The notes beneath the pieces are model-generated. The model was not told where the DNA came from. It searched no databases and saw only the letters and a program-made list of their open reading frames with translations. A program made the position numbers and the translations under genes. From assembly GCA_017577345.1 (NCBI GenBank), contig PITX01000005.1, positions 1 to 17,225 on the forward strand: a stretch of 17,225 nt of DNA. Reading direction: 5' to 3'. Origin of the DNA: Clostridiales bacterium. Its GTDB lineage: Bacteria; Bacillota; Clostridia; Oscillospirales; Oscillospiraceae. Shown piece after piece: positions 1 through 7,855 of the stretch (position 1 is its first letter; the number at the start of each line of letters is the position of its first letter).

Positions 1-1631
1 GTGCCATGCCCGCTGCAAAGACCTCGCATAAGGCACCGATCATGATCGCAAGCGATGTGGCGGCGAAGCTGCAGGATACCGACATTTTCTCCGCCGCGGA
101 GGCGGTCAATCCCGGCTTCATCAACCTGCGCGTGCGCGAGGACTACCTTGCCGCCCACACCGAGGATATGCGCAGATCTTACAAGCTCGGCGTATGCGGC
201 GAGCAGGATACACGCACCGTGGTGCTCGACTACGGCGGTCCGAATGTCGCAAAGCCTCTGCACATCGGACACCTGCGCTCAGCCATCATCGGTGAAAGCA
301 TCAAGCGTATCTACCGCTACTTCGGAAACACCGTCGTCGGTGACATCCATCTGGGCGACTGGGGTCTGCAGATGGGTCTGATCATCGCGGAGCTTCGCCT
401 GCGTCAGCCGGAGCTTCCTTATTTTGACGACAGCTTCACCGGTGAATCCCCGTCCGAGGCGCCGTTTACCATCTCCGAGCTGGAGGAGATCTACCCCACC
501 GCCAGTGCCAAGAGCAAGGTCGATGAGGACTTTGCGCGGCAGGCACATGAGGCAACTTTTTTCCTACAGCAGCACAAGCGCGGCTACTATGCTCTTTGGG
601 AGCATATCATGCGCGTCTCCGTTGCCGATCTGAAGCGTAATTACGAAAATCTGAATGTCAGCTTCGACATCTGGAAGGGCGAAAGTGATGCCGAAGCATA
701 TATCCCGCCGATGTTGGAGCGTCTGGACGCACAGGGTGTTCTGATCGAGAGTGAGGGCGCAAAGGTCATCCCCGTCGCAGAAGAAGGCGACAGAAAGGAG
801 CTGCCGCCGTGTATTCTCGTCAAGAGCGACGGCGCGACCCTTTACGCGACCACCGATCTTGCCACGATCGTACAGCGCATGGAGGATTATCACCCCGACA
901 AGATCCTCTACCTGACCGACAAGCGGCAAAGCCTGCACTTTGAGCAGGTGTTCCGTGCTGCGCACAAGAGCGGCATCGTTCCCGACGGAACGGAGCTGCA
1001 GCACATCGGCTTCGGCACGATGAACGGCAAGGACGGCAAGCCCTTCAAAACGCGCAGCGGCGGCGTGATGCGTCTGGAAACGCTGATCGCGGACATCACG
1101 AGCTATATTGAGCAGAAAAACCTTGAAAATCAGACGCTCTCTCCCGAGGAGGCAAAGCAGACTGCAAAGATCATCGCCGTCGGCGCACTCAAGTACGGCG
1201 ATCTGTCCAACCTCGCAACGAAGGATTATATCTTCGATCTGGAACGCTTCTCCGCCTTTGAGGGCAACACCGGTCCGTACCTGCTTTACACGATCGTCCG
1301 GATCAAGTCCATCCTGAATCGCTACGGCAAGGACACCGCCGGCCTTTCGATCGCGGCGGCAGACAGCGCGGAGGCAAAGGCGTTGCAGCTGGAGCTGGCG
1401 CAGATGCCCGACCAGCTTGCGATCGCCTACCGCGACTCCACGCCCACCGCCGTCTGTTCATACGCCTACGAGCTGGCAGGCGCGGTCAACAAGTTCTACC
1501 ACGAAACGCATATCCTGACTGAGCCGGACGAGGGCAAACAGCAGGGCTATGTCGCGCTGATCTGCCTTGCCAAACGCGCCTTGGAGGAGTGTATTGACCT
1601 GCTCGGCTTTGCAGCCCCGGAGAGAATGTGA
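1..1631 (+). CDS. argS: Arginyl-tRNA synthetase, 5'-truncated by the window edge
   Basis: Class I aminoacyl-tRNA synthetase that charges tRNA(Arg) with arginine in the cytoplasm. The frame is open to the window edge (first whole codon at base 3). The first visible residues (ATSHKAP-like region ending the N-terminal additional domain) align with the interior of bacterial ArgRS, so the Met at base 6 is not the true start; roughly 30 N-terminal residues are missing. Seen, counting from that Met: the HIGH signature (HIGH at 86-89) in PNVAKPLHIGHLRS; the degenerate KMSKS-equivalent region around PFKTRSGG (near 348-355), as usual for ArgRS; and a C-terminal all-helical DALR anticodon-binding domain ending in FYHETHIL and LLGFAAPERM, the typical ArgRS tail. 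It is convergent with jag and shares a bidirectional terminator with it. The family assignment is secure. Confidence 0.96.
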   Translation, partial: AMPAAKTSHKAPIMIASDVAAKLQDTDIFSAAEAVNPGFINLRVREDYLAAHTEDMRRSYKLGVCGEQDTRTVVLDYGGPNVAKPLHIGHLRSAIIGESIKRIYRYFGNTVVGDIHLGDWGLQMGLIIAELRLRQPELPYFDDSFTGESPSEAPFTISELEEIYPTASAKSKVDEDFARQAHEATFFLQQHKRGYYALWEHIMRVSVADLKRNYENLNVSFDIWKGESDAEAYIPPMLERLDAQGVLIESEGAKVIPVAEEGDRKELPPCILVKSDGATLYATTDLATIVQRMEDYHPDKILYLTDKRQSLHFEQVFRAAHKSGIVPDGTELQHIGFGTMNGKDGKPFKTRSGGVMRLETLIADITSYIEQKNLENQTLSPEEAKQTAKIIAVGALKYGDLSNLATKDYIFDLERFSAFEGNTGPYLLYTIVRIKSILNRYGKDTAGLSIAAADSAEAKALQLELAQMPDQLAIAYRDSTPTAVCSYAYELAGAVNKFYHETHILTEPDEGKQQGYVALICLAKRALEECIDLLGFAAPERM

Positions 1632-1647
1632 TCCGCGTATCTATTGC

Positions 1648-1691
1648 AAAACCAAACGGTGCACCTCGAATGAGATGCACCGTTTGGTTTT
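1648..1691. terminator. Bidirectional intrinsic terminator between argS and jag
   Basis: A 16-bp perfect inverted repeat (1648-1663 with 1676-1691), extended by 3 more pairs after one mismatch (1664/1675), closes on a 4-base loop GAAT. The stem has a GC core (CGGTGCA) and is flanked by AAAA on the left and TTTT on the right, so it can terminate transcripts from both directions. It lies 16 bases after the argS stop and 9 bases after the jag stop, which fits two convergent genes sharing one terminator. Confidence 0.93.
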
Positions 1692-1700
1692 GTTATTCGT

Positions 1701-2585
1701 TTACGCTTCCTTCGAATAGGCAACGACGATCCGGCGATGCGGTTCGGTGCCGGTGGAGAAGGTGGTCACACCCGGATAGTCCTGCAGCGCCGCGTGGATG
1801 ACATGACGCTCATAGGCGTTCATCGGCTCCAGGGTGAAATTGCGGTGGTACTTGGCGGCCTTGGCTGCCATTTTCTTCGCAAGCTGCTGCAGTGCTTCCT
1901 CACGCTTGAGGCGGTAGTCGCCGGCATCTACGCTGATGCGCAGACGCTTTTCGCGGTCACGGTTGACGGCATAGCCTGTCAGATACTGGATCGCATCGAG
2001 CGTATCGCCGCGTCGACCGATCAGAAGACCCGAATCACCGCCGACCAGCTCTGCGCGGTAGCACTCGTCGTCGATCCTGAAGGCGTGCGGAACGGCATCG
2101 GAGCCCATGTGCTCCAGCAGTCCCTTGAGGAAAAGCTCAATCTTTTCTTCCACACTGCCGGGCTGTGCCGGTGCGTAGGTCTTTGCGGGAGCGGGAGCTT
2201 CTACCTTGACGGGCTTTTCCGGACGGCGTTCCTTCTTTTCGGGACGGCGGTCGGACTTCTGCTCGGGCTTCTGCTTCTGTTCCTGCACGGGCTTCTTGCC
2301 GGGACGGGAGATCACGCCGCCGGCTGCGGCAGCCTTGATCTCGGGACGCTCCTTCGGCTTCGATCTGGATGCCGAGGACAGCGCGGTCTTGGGAGCGGCT
2401 TCCTCATCGGGAGCCTCATAGGTCACCTTGACCTCTGCAGGCGATGCGCCGATGCCCAGAAAACCGGAACGCGCATTCTTCAGTACTTCGACCGACACGC
2501 TGTCGCGGTCCAGCTTGAGCTGTTCCAGTGCCGCCTCGATGGCAAGCTCGATGGTCTTGCCGGTCGTGACAATAAATTTTTCCAT
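1701..2585 (-). CDS. jag: Jag/KhpB RNA-binding protein (SpoIIIJ-associated)
   Basis: Cytoplasmic RNA-binding protein of the Jag/KhpB family; in Gram-positive bacteria it pairs with KhpA and affects cell elongation and division. The 294 residues show the family order. A Jag-N domain (about 1-55) contains the GFLGIG motif at 41-46. A long, low-complexity linker rich in K, P, E and R follows (about 58-145). A KH domain carries its GxxG loop as GRRG at 190-193. The C-terminal R3H domain has the R-xxx-H signature at R260/H264. The SD AAGGAG sits just ahead of the ATG, and the gene begins 9 bases after the yidC stop, so it is the last gene of the rpmH-rnpA-yidD-yidC-jag operon. The linker is longer than in B. 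subtilis Jag and probably disordered. Confidence 0.95.
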   Translation of the reverse strand: MEKFIVTTGKTIELAIEAALEQLKLDRDSVSVEVLKNARSGFLGIGASPAEVKVTYEAPDEEAAPKTALSSASRSKPKERPEIKAAAAGGVISRPGKKPVQEQKQKPEQKSDRRPEKKERRPEKPVKVEAPAPAKTYAPAQPGSVEEKIELFLKGLLEHMGSDAVPHAFRIDDECYRAELVGGDSGLLIGRRGDTLDAIQYLTGYAVNRDREKRLRISVDAGDYRLKREEALQQLAKKMAAKAAKYHRNFTLEPMNAYERHVIHAALQDYPGVTTFSTGTEPHRRIVVAYSKEA

Positions 2586-2594
2586 GCTTTCTCC

Positions 2595-3770
2595 TTACTC
2601 TTCGTCCTTGTAGCGGTCGGCCTGATAGGCTCTGCCGCGTGCGTAGGGACGGTTCGCTTCGCCGCCGGCATTCTGTGCGCCGTCCTCCGGTACACCGCCC
2701 TGCTCGGCAAGCTTCTTTGCTTCAAATTCCTTTGCAGCCGCTTCACGCTCCTGCTTCTCGCGCTGCTGCTGCTTTTTCTTGCTGGTGTTCTCCGTAATGC
2801 CATCGGGATTTGCAGCCCGCTTAGCGGCACGGATGCGCTCCTTTTCGGCTTCCTCCTCGGCACGCGCCGCGGCCTTCTGACGCTTGATCTCGTCCTCTGC
2901 GTCATAGACCTTCTTGTAGTGCTTCGTCAGGAAATAATCCTGAATGATGCCGAACACACTCTGCGCGATCCAGTAGATAGACAGGCCGAGCGGCATGATG
3001 AAGCCGAACCAGATGGACATGGCAGGCATGAGAAGATTCATCACCTTGCCGGTCTGTGCAGACTTGGCAGCCGCTTCGTCCGCCTCACCATCCTCGTTGC
3101 GGATGACGGTGTTGTTCATCTTCTGACTGATGAACATGGACAGGTAGTTGAAGCCGCCGGAGATCAGCGGGACCAGTGCGCCGCCGATGGCTGACCAGCC
3201 GTGCAGCGTCCAGATCTTCCAATCCGGCACAACGCTCAGGTCGATGCCGAGGAAGTTGTAGTTGATGTTCTTCAGACCGTCCATGATGCCGGCGGCATAG
3301 GTCTCGATGTCTCTCGTTGCCGAAAGCTGCCAGTAGACCTGCTTGCTGACATCGCCGTTGACTGCCTCGTACGCCGTCTTGATGGCCTTGAATGCCTCGG
3401 TTTCCTCACCGACATGGAGCAGATACTCCAGCGGGTAGCGGATCACGGAATACAGGGGCAGGAGGATGAGCAGCGGGATCAGCGACCAGAGGCAGCCGCC
3501 GAACATGCTGACGCCCTCTTCCTTATAAAGCGCGTTGACCTCCTGCTGATACTTCTGCTTATCGTCGCCGCAGGCAAGCTCGATCTGCTTGACCTTCGGC
3601 TGCAGACGCGAGGTCTTCATCATGCTCTTCTTGCTCTTGGCACTGGCAGGCAGCAGGATCAGCTTGACCGCCAGGGAGAACAGGATCAGAGCAATGCCGT
3701 AGTTATGAAAGAAGTTATAGAAAAACTCCATCACATAACCGAAGGGCTGTTGGATCAGTAAATCAATCAT
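2595..3770 (-). CDS. yidC: YidC/Oxa1-family membrane protein insertase
   Basis: Inserts and folds membrane proteins, alone or with SecYEG. The 391 residues fit the Gram-positive YidC/SpoIIIJ type: an N-terminal membrane segment (about 25-42), a charged cytosolic hairpin (about 44-85), then membrane segments around 90-112, 190-215, 237-250 and 255-278. No lipoprotein signal is visible. The hydrophilic-groove arginine of B. subtilis SpoIIIJ appears to be a lysine here (K36 in LAVKLILLP), which keeps the positive charge. The last 100 or so residues form a very charged K/E/R/Q-rich cytosolic tail of the type that contacts ribosomes. The SD AGGAGG lies 7 bases before the ATG. It sits between yidD and jag in the conserved order. 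The family call is certain; the groove-residue assignment is by eye. Confidence 0.96.
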   Translation of the reverse strand: MIDLLIQQPFGYVMEFFYNFFHNYGIALILFSLAVKLILLPASAKSKKSMMKTSRLQPKVKQIELACGDDKQKYQQEVNALYKEEGVSMFGGCLWSLIPLLILLPLYSVIRYPLEYLLHVGEETEAFKAIKTAYEAVNGDVSKQVYWQLSATRDIETYAAGIMDGLKNINYNFLGIDLSVVPDWKIWTLHGWSAIGGALVPLISGGFNYLSMFISQKMNNTVIRNEDGEADEAAAKSAQTGKVMNLLMPAMSIWFGFIMPLGLSIYWIAQSVFGIIQDYFLTKHYKKVYDAEDEIKRQKAAARAEEEAEKERIRAAKRAANPDGITENTSKKKQQQREKQEREAAAKEFEAKKLAEQGGVPEDGAQNAGGEANRPYARGRAYQADRYKDEE

Positions 3771-3797
3771 TGTGTTCCTCCTGAAATGGGAGATGGG

Positions 3798-4010
3798 TCA
3801 CGGCACAGGATCGTAAGGATCACTGTGGTTGAACGGGTTGCACCGTAGTAACCGTTTGAATGTCAGCCAGCCGCCCTTTGCCGCGCCGTACTTTTCGATC
3901 GCCTCAATGCCGTATTCCGAGCAGGTGGGAATAAAACGGCATTTGCCGGGAAAGACCGGAGAAATGTGCTTGCGGTAAAAGCGGATGAGCCGGAGGAAGA
4001 AGTACTTCAT
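3798..4010 (-). CDS. yidD: Membrane protein insertion efficiency factor YidD
   Basis: Small membrane-associated protein that assists YidC-dependent insertion; its mechanism is not well defined. The 70 residues have the family hallmarks: an amphipathic N-terminus ([10 protein letters not shown]), the conserved block [19 protein letters not shown] with its two cysteines, and the RLLRCNPF motif near the C-terminus. The ATG overlaps the rnpA stop by 4 bases (ATGA), so translation is probably coupled. yidC follows after about 27 bases. Length and position both match the usual yidD. Confidence 0.95.
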   Translation of the reverse strand: MKYFFLRLIRFYRKHISPVFPGKCRFIPTCSEYGIEAIEKYGAAKGGWLTFKRLLRCNPFNHSDPYDPVP

Positions 4011-4339
4011 GGCTTCAGAATCCCGGCTCTGCCCGCAACCGTCAGGAACGATCCGGTCAGCGCGGTGAAATCCGCCTCCACGGCGGCATTGCGCGCCACA
4101 ATGACAATATCATAGCCGTTTTGCAGACGCCCTTCATTCAGGCGGACGATCTCGCGCAGTCTGCGGCGCATCCGATTGCGCACGACAGCATGTCCGAGCT
4201 TGGTGCTGACGGTCAGCCCCAGTCGGTTGATGCCGAGTGAGTTGCGACGGCAGTAAATCACCAGATGGCGATTGCCGGCACTCGCGCCCTTATAGTACAG
4301 ACGGCGGAAAACATTGTTTTCTTTCAGCGATACGACCAT
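4007..4339 (-). CDS. rnpA: Ribonuclease P protein component
   Basis: Protein subunit of RNase P; it binds the catalytic RNA and the 5' leader of pre-tRNA to mature tRNA 5' ends. The 110-residue product has the N-terminal FRRLYYKG block, the [24 protein letters not shown] segment (about 40-63) with the RNR signature helix, and a C-terminal half ([13 protein letters not shown]) typical of the family. A GAGGAAG SD precedes the ATG. It lies downstream of rpmH with a 95-base gap and overlaps yidD by 4 bases. The gap contains a small GGCGAA/TTCGCC inverted repeat but no T-run, so transcription probably continues from rpmH. Confidence 0.95.
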   Translation of the reverse strand: MVVSLKENNVFRRLYYKGASAGNRHLVIYCRRNSLGINRLGLTVSTKLGHAVVRNRMRRRLREIVRLNEGRLQNGYDIVIVARNAAVEADFTALTGSFLTVAGRAGILKP

Positions 4340-4434
4340 GGTACTTCCTCACGGGCAGAAAAGAAGGCGAACAGAGAAAGCTACTCCATTCGCCCCGGAT
4401 TGACATTCAGACAGTATGGTGCGGTCACGGCTCC

Positions 4435-4569
4435 TTAGGCGGACAGGACAGCTCTGCCTTTTGCACGGCGGCGGGCAAGGACCTTGCGGCCGTTGGCGGT
4501 AGCCATTCTCTTGCGGAATCCATGGACCTTTGCGCGATGGCGCTTTCTGGGCTGATAGGTACGCAGCAT
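4435..4569 (-). CDS. rpmH: 50S ribosomal protein L34
   Basis: Structural protein of the large ribosomal subunit. The true gene is 44 codons, beginning at the ATG at 4569: [18 protein letters not shown] is the canonical L34 N-terminus, and the length matches the family (44-46 residues). The frame stays open upstream, but the perfect SD AGGAGGTG about 10 bases before this ATG fixes the start. The protein is dominated by Arg/Lys, as expected for an rRNA-binding protein. It is the first gene of the rpmH-rnpA-yidD-yidC-jag operon, with its promoter at 4657-4686. Confidence 0.96.
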   Translation of the reverse strand: MLRTYQPRKRHRAKVHGFRKRMATANGRKVLARRRAKGRAVLSA

Positions 4570-4656
4570 CTCGTGTACACCTCCTGTAAGATTATGCTCA
4601 ACAGTCAAAATGACCGCAGCAATCAAAAAATGTTCGCACATATTTGCGCAGATGAT

Positions 4657-4686
4657 ATTATAGCGCAAAAGGCGCAGAAAAGTCAA
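4657..4686 (-). promoter_or_regulatory. Sigma-A type promoter of the rpmH-rnpA-yidD-yidC-jag operon
   Basis: Reading leftward, TTGACT (4686-4681), an 18-bp spacer and a perfect TATAAT (4662-4657) form a near-consensus housekeeping promoter. Transcription would begin near 4650, giving a leader of about 80 nt before the rpmH ATG. The leader is A/T-rich and ends in the strong rpmH SD. The core elements lie downstream of the DUF6512 stop at 4762. Confidence 0.82.
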
Positions 4687-4761
4687 CCGAAAATTTCATT
4701 TTTTCCCGCAAATCAGAAAAGTTGTGCGCCATTTGAGGGCTTTCCACAAGATATGGACATA

Positions 4762-5253
4762 TTACGCCGCAGGCGGTATAAAAACGGCAAGCTGCGGTGC
4801 GGCAAAGGTGAACAAAATCAGGCTTGCGCCGTAGAAGATCACCGGCAGCAGCAGCCAGACCGCGGCACCCTCCAGTTTTTTGCTGCGGAAAATCAGATAG
4901 GCAGTGAGGAAGCCGAGGATCATCGTTACGGCATACAGCCCGATATCGAGCGGCAGGCTGACCACGCCGAAGCCGCATTGCAGCAGATAATAGACTCCCA
5001 GCAGAAACAGCGGCATGATCAGCTCCGCAACAAAGATCCCGCTCCACAGCGCATAACGGTCGGAAGTGTTCTGCGACAGCCAGAAGGCAGTCAGCAGCAT
5101 CGGCCAGAACAGCAACTTCAAATGCTCCCACACGCTCTCATTGATCGGCGAGATGAGTGCCGTCAGCGGATTCGGCACGGCCTCATAGAGAAAATGCAGT
5201 GCCGCGCCGCCTGCCACGGCAACTGCCGCCGCAAGCAGAAATTTCTTTTTCAT
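4762..5253 (-). CDS. DUF6512 family integral membrane protein
   Basis: A 163-residue, very hydrophobic protein of unknown function. It carries the motif NESVWEHLKLLFWP (38-51) after an N-terminal hydrophobic segment and LHFLYE, the pattern I associate with DUF6512. About five membrane segments are visible: 5-24, 46-60, 70-92, 103-121 and 130-158. The ATG at 5253 has a strong SD (GGGAGGGG) a few bases upstream. No clear terminator lies between its stop and the rpmH promoter 75 bases on, so it may read through into the ribosomal operon. It is divergent from the DUF2207 gene. The family name rests on motif recognition; no function should be assumed. Confidence 0.75.
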   Translation of the reverse strand: MKKKFLLAAAVAVAGGAALHFLYEAVPNPLTALISPINESVWEHLKLLFWPMLLTAFWLSQNTSDRYALWSGIFVAELIMPLFLLGVYYLLQCGFGVVSLPLDIGLYAVTMILGFLTAYLIFRSKKLEGAAVWLLLPVIFYGASLILFTFAAPQLAVFIPPAA

Positions 5254-5349
5254 TTTATCCCCTCCCTAAAAAGCATATGCCATCCGCAGGAGGGAAATCT
5301 GTCGAAATTTGCGTAGCTTTCCGAATGCCTTTGCGAATTCGTGTCGGTC

Positions 5350-5378
5350 TTGCATTTTTCGCGCTTTTATGGTATGGT
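5350..5378 (+). promoter_or_regulatory. Possible promoter for the DUF2207-yfbR pair
   Basis: TTGCAT (5350-5355), a 17-bp spacer and TATGGT (5373-5378) give a moderate sigma-A match with correct spacing. The expected start near 5385 lies about 24 bases ahead of the GTG start at 5409. Each hexamer has two mismatches, so this is plausible rather than firm. Confidence 0.5.
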
Positions 5379-5408
5379 ATCTACGAAAATGCCGAGGGAG
5401 GTGAGCTT

Positions 5409-7130
5409 GTGCGGCGTTTTTTGATTGTTTTTCTCTGTTTGATCCTGCTTTCCGCGCTCACGGTCAGCGTCAGTGCCGAAAATAACCGGATCACCTCGCT
5501 GACGCAGGAGATCACGGTCGATGCCGACGGTGCCGCCTCTGTCAAGGTCACCGCCGTCGTTCAGTTCGTCTCCGCGCCGGAGACCTTCCTCTTTCCGCTG
5601 AACTCCGCCGCAGGCAGTGTCAACGCCTCGGGCGGCGAATATTCCAAAACGCAGGTCAACGGCGTCAGCTGTATCCGCTTCTCCAACGGCAGCGGCTTTA
5701 CCGGCACACAGACCTTCGTCTGCACCTACTTGCTTCCGCGTGACGCCGTGGAGACCGCGGACGGTCAGCAGTTCCATATTTTCCTGATCGAGCAGGGCTG
5801 GGAATATCCGATCGACGAGCTTGCTCTGACAATGACCTTCCCGGCTCCCGTCACGATACAGCCGACATGGAACAGCTCCTACTACGGTAATGTCATCGAC
5901 AACTACCTTGACATCGAGCTGAAGGAAAACGACCTCGTCATCCACTCTGCCGCGCCGCTGAAGGATCACGAAACGCTGGAAATGTTCCTGAATTTCGAGC
6001 CGGATTCCTTTACCCTGCACCATCTTCCCGGCAAGACGACGAGCTTCAACCAGATCGCCTTTTATGTGCTGGTTGCCGCCGCACTGGTATACTGGTTCTT
6101 CTTCCTGCGCGAAAAGCCCCTTCTGCCGATGACGCAGCAGACCGCTGCCATGGAGACGACGGCAGGCGAGATCCCGTGCCAGCTCTACGGCGAGCTTCCG
6201 GATATTGCCGCGACGCTGGCGCACTGGGGCAACCTCGGCTATATCGCCATCCACTGTAATGCCCGCGGTCGCATCATCCTGCGCAGGCAGATGGACATGG
6301 GCAACGAACGCAAGCCGTCAGAGCAGAAGCTCTTTCAGGCGATCTTCCGCGCAGGTCCGGTCTGCGATCTGCAGGGTCAGCGCTTCCGTGCCGTAGCCGG
6401 CTCTGCCTCAGCCCCGCTCCGCGCCGCATGGCTGCGCCGGATCTTTGCGAAAAAGCCGGGCAGTCCCTATCTGCTCCGCGCCATCATTCTTTTGGCAGGC
6501 TTCTTTGTCTGTTTGTCCACCTTTGATGTCATCCTGCCCGCCAATGCCATCCGCTGGCTGCTGCTGCCGATTTTGGCAGTCATCTCCACAGCTCTGTGCT
6601 ATCTCGTTCAGCAGGCGGCAGACGCGATCACCCGCAGGCACCGCGCCATGCGGCTTCTTGTCGGCGCGGTTTCGGCACTGCTTCTTGTGCTGTTTGCCGC
6701 TGCGGCAGACTGCGTCGGTCTGATGGTGCTCACACTTCTTTTGCAGACCCTCTGCGTCCTTGTTACGCTCTTCGGCGGCAGACATTCCGACGCCGGACGC
6801 GAGCTCGTCCGTCAGAATCTCGGTCTGCGCAAGTACCTGCGCAAATTAGATCAGGACAGCATCCACCGTCTGAACAGCCTCGACGGTCAGTTTTTCTACC
6901 GGATGCTTCCCTTTGCAGAGGTCATGGGCGTCGGTCACACCTTCGCCAAGCGTTTCGGGCAATGGCGTCCCGAGCCATGCCTCTGGCTGACCGATGCACT
7001 GCGTAAGCCGGACAGTGCAGAGGAATTTTATGCACTGTATCTTGAGACACTGACTGCGATCCGCCACGAGGACTGGCCGCAGCTTCTCGGGCTGCCGGAG
7101 CTCCCCGCCCGCCGGACGCATCACCGCTGA
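5409..7130 (+). CDS. DUF2207 domain-containing secreted/membrane protein
   Basis: Predicted membrane protein of unknown function. The start is the GTG at 5409: it has an ideal SD (GGGAGGTGA) about 7 bases upstream, and the product then opens with a clean signal peptide (VRRFLIVFLCLILLSALTVS, likely cleavage after VSA at 23). The frame stays open further upstream, but that part overlaps the divergent DUF6512 gene and reads as random. In 573 residues: an extracellular beta-rich DUF2207 domain (about 25-210); a membrane segment at 215-233; a cytosolic region (235-350); four more membrane segments (356-372, 382-400, 414-431, 436-455); and a cytosolic C-terminal domain with the family-like pattern GLRKYLRK...LPFAEVMGV. 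The yfbR-like gene follows after 12 bases. Confidence 0.82.
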   Translation: MRRFLIVFLCLILLSALTVSVSAENNRITSLTQEITVDADGAASVKVTAVVQFVSAPETFLFPLNSAAGSVNASGGEYSKTQVNGVSCIRFSNGSGFTGTQTFVCTYLLPRDAVETADGQQFHIFLIEQGWEYPIDELALTMTFPAPVTIQPTWNSSYYGNVIDNYLDIELKENDLVIHSAAPLKDHETLEMFLNFEPDSFTLHHLPGKTTSFNQIAFYVLVAAALVYWFFFLREKPLLPMTQQTAAMETTAGEIPCQLYGELPDIAATLAHWGNLGYIAIHCNARGRIILRRQMDMGNERKPSEQKLFQAIFRAGPVCDLQGQRFRAVAGSASAPLRAAWLRRIFAKKPGSPYLLRAIILLAGFFVCLSTFDVILPANAIRWLLLPILAVISTALCYLVQQAADAITRRHRAMRLLVGAVSALLLVLFAAAADCVGLMVLTLLLQTLCVLVTLFGGRHSDAGRELVRQNLGLRKYLRKLDQDSIHRLNSLDGQFFYRMLPFAEVMGVGHTFAKRFGQWRPEPCLWLTDALRKPDSAEEFYALYLETLTAIRHEDWPQLLGLPELPARRTHHR

Positions 7131-7142
7131 TCGGAGGTCACG

Positions 7143-7721
7143 ATGGAAGAATATCAGTTTTACGCACTCCTGTCGCGTATGCGCTATATCACCCGTTGGG
7201 GGCTGATGCGCAACACCTTTTCCGAGAATATTCAGGAGCACAGCCATCAGGTCGCCGTGCTGGCACACGCGCTTGCGCTGATCCGCCGCGACATTCTCGG
7301 TCTTCCCGCCGAGCCCGACCGCTGTGCCACCGCGGCACTGTTCCACGACGCCTCGGAGATCCTCACGGGCGACCTGCCTACCCCGATCAAGTATTACAAT
7401 CCCGACATCAAGAAGGCATACAAGCAGGTCGAACGCGTCAGCGGTGACAAGCTCCTCGCCATGCTGCCGGAGCAGCTTCGGGAAAGCTACGCGCCCCTCG
7501 TGCATGAGGATGACGAAAGCGTGCTGGACATCGTCAAGGCCGCCGATAAGCTGTCGGCGCACATCAAGTGCATTGAGGAGCTGAAGGCAGGCAATCTGGA
7601 ATTTGAGTCTGCCGCGGCACAGACCAGAAAAGCACTGGATGCCATGCAGCTGCCCGAGCTGGACTGGTTCATGGCGCACTGCCTGCCGGCATTCGGCAAG
7701 AATCTGGACGAATTGGAATAA
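7143..7721 (+). CDS. yfbR: YfbR-type 5'-deoxynucleotidase (HD domain)
   Basis: HD-superfamily phosphohydrolase, probably releasing phosphate from deoxyribonucleoside 5'-monophosphates in nucleotide pool balance. The 192 residues closely resemble E. coli YfbR (199 residues) from end to end. Metal ligands are present: H33 (in EHSHQ), H68-D69 (FHDASE) and D135 (KAADKL). R18 and W19, which in YfbR give selectivity against ribonucleotides, are conserved in TRWGLMRN. The GDLPTPIKY loop (76-84) is also intact. SD GGAGG lies 5 bases before the ATG, and the gene starts 12 bases after the DUF2207 gene, so the two are probably cotranscribed. A stable hairpin at 7769-7802 follows. The family is clear; substrate range is inferred. 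Confidence 0.92.
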   Translation: MEEYQFYALLSRMRYITRWGLMRNTFSENIQEHSHQVAVLAHALALIRRDILGLPAEPDRCATAALFHDASEILTGDLPTPIKYYNPDIKKAYKQVERVSGDKLLAMLPEQLRESYAPLVHEDDESVLDIVKAADKLSAHIKCIEELKAGNLEFESAAAQTRKALDAMQLPELDWFMAHCLPAFGKNLDELE

Positions 7722-7768
7722 AAAACAATAGGCAGTCGCAAAATTGTGAAATTGCATACAAGATAAGC

Positions 7769-7802
7769 ATTGCGCACCGATGCCGAAGCATCGGTGCGCA
7801 AT
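7769..7802. repeat. Perfect 15-bp inverted repeat downstream of yfbR
   Basis: Arms 7769-7783 and 7788-7802 are perfectly complementary around a 4-base loop (CGAA), giving a very stable hairpin with a GC-rich stem (GCGCACCGATGC). It lies 47 bases after the yfbR stop. There is no T-run directly after it, so it is not a textbook intrinsic terminator. It may stabilise the 3' end, act as a weak terminator, or be a copy of a dispersed palindromic repeat. Confidence 0.7.
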
Positions 7803-7855
7803 TCAGACTGTCAAAAAAGTCCGTAACCGTCAAAAAGAAGAATAGCATCAGGATA

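Noticed and set aside
1737..3194. A 485-codon open frame on the + strand opposite jag and yidC
   Set aside because: The minus strand encodes two clear, conserved proteins with SD sites across the same bases. The plus-strand product is rich in Leu/Arg/Gly without recognisable domains and has no SD. It is a shadow of a GC-rich coding region.
4354..4394. GGCGAA/TTCGCC inverted repeat between rnpA and rpmH as a terminator
   Set aside because: The arms are only 6 bp with a loop of nearly 20 bases and no T-run, so the operon is probably continuous.
4570..4761. Replication origin next to rpmH
   Set aside because: There is no dnaA gene and no cluster of TTATCCACA boxes; the nearest match, CTTTCCACA near 4739, has two mismatches and stands alone.
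4237..5316. A 359-codon + strand open frame over rpmH and the DUF6512 gene
   Set aside because: It runs antisense through rnpA, rpmH and DUF6512, crosses the rpmH promoter, and its product has no family pattern.
6846..7757. A 303-codon minus-strand open frame over the DUF2207 end and yfbR
   Set aside because: It is antisense to yfbR, whose catalytic residues are all conserved, and has no SD or recognisable domain.
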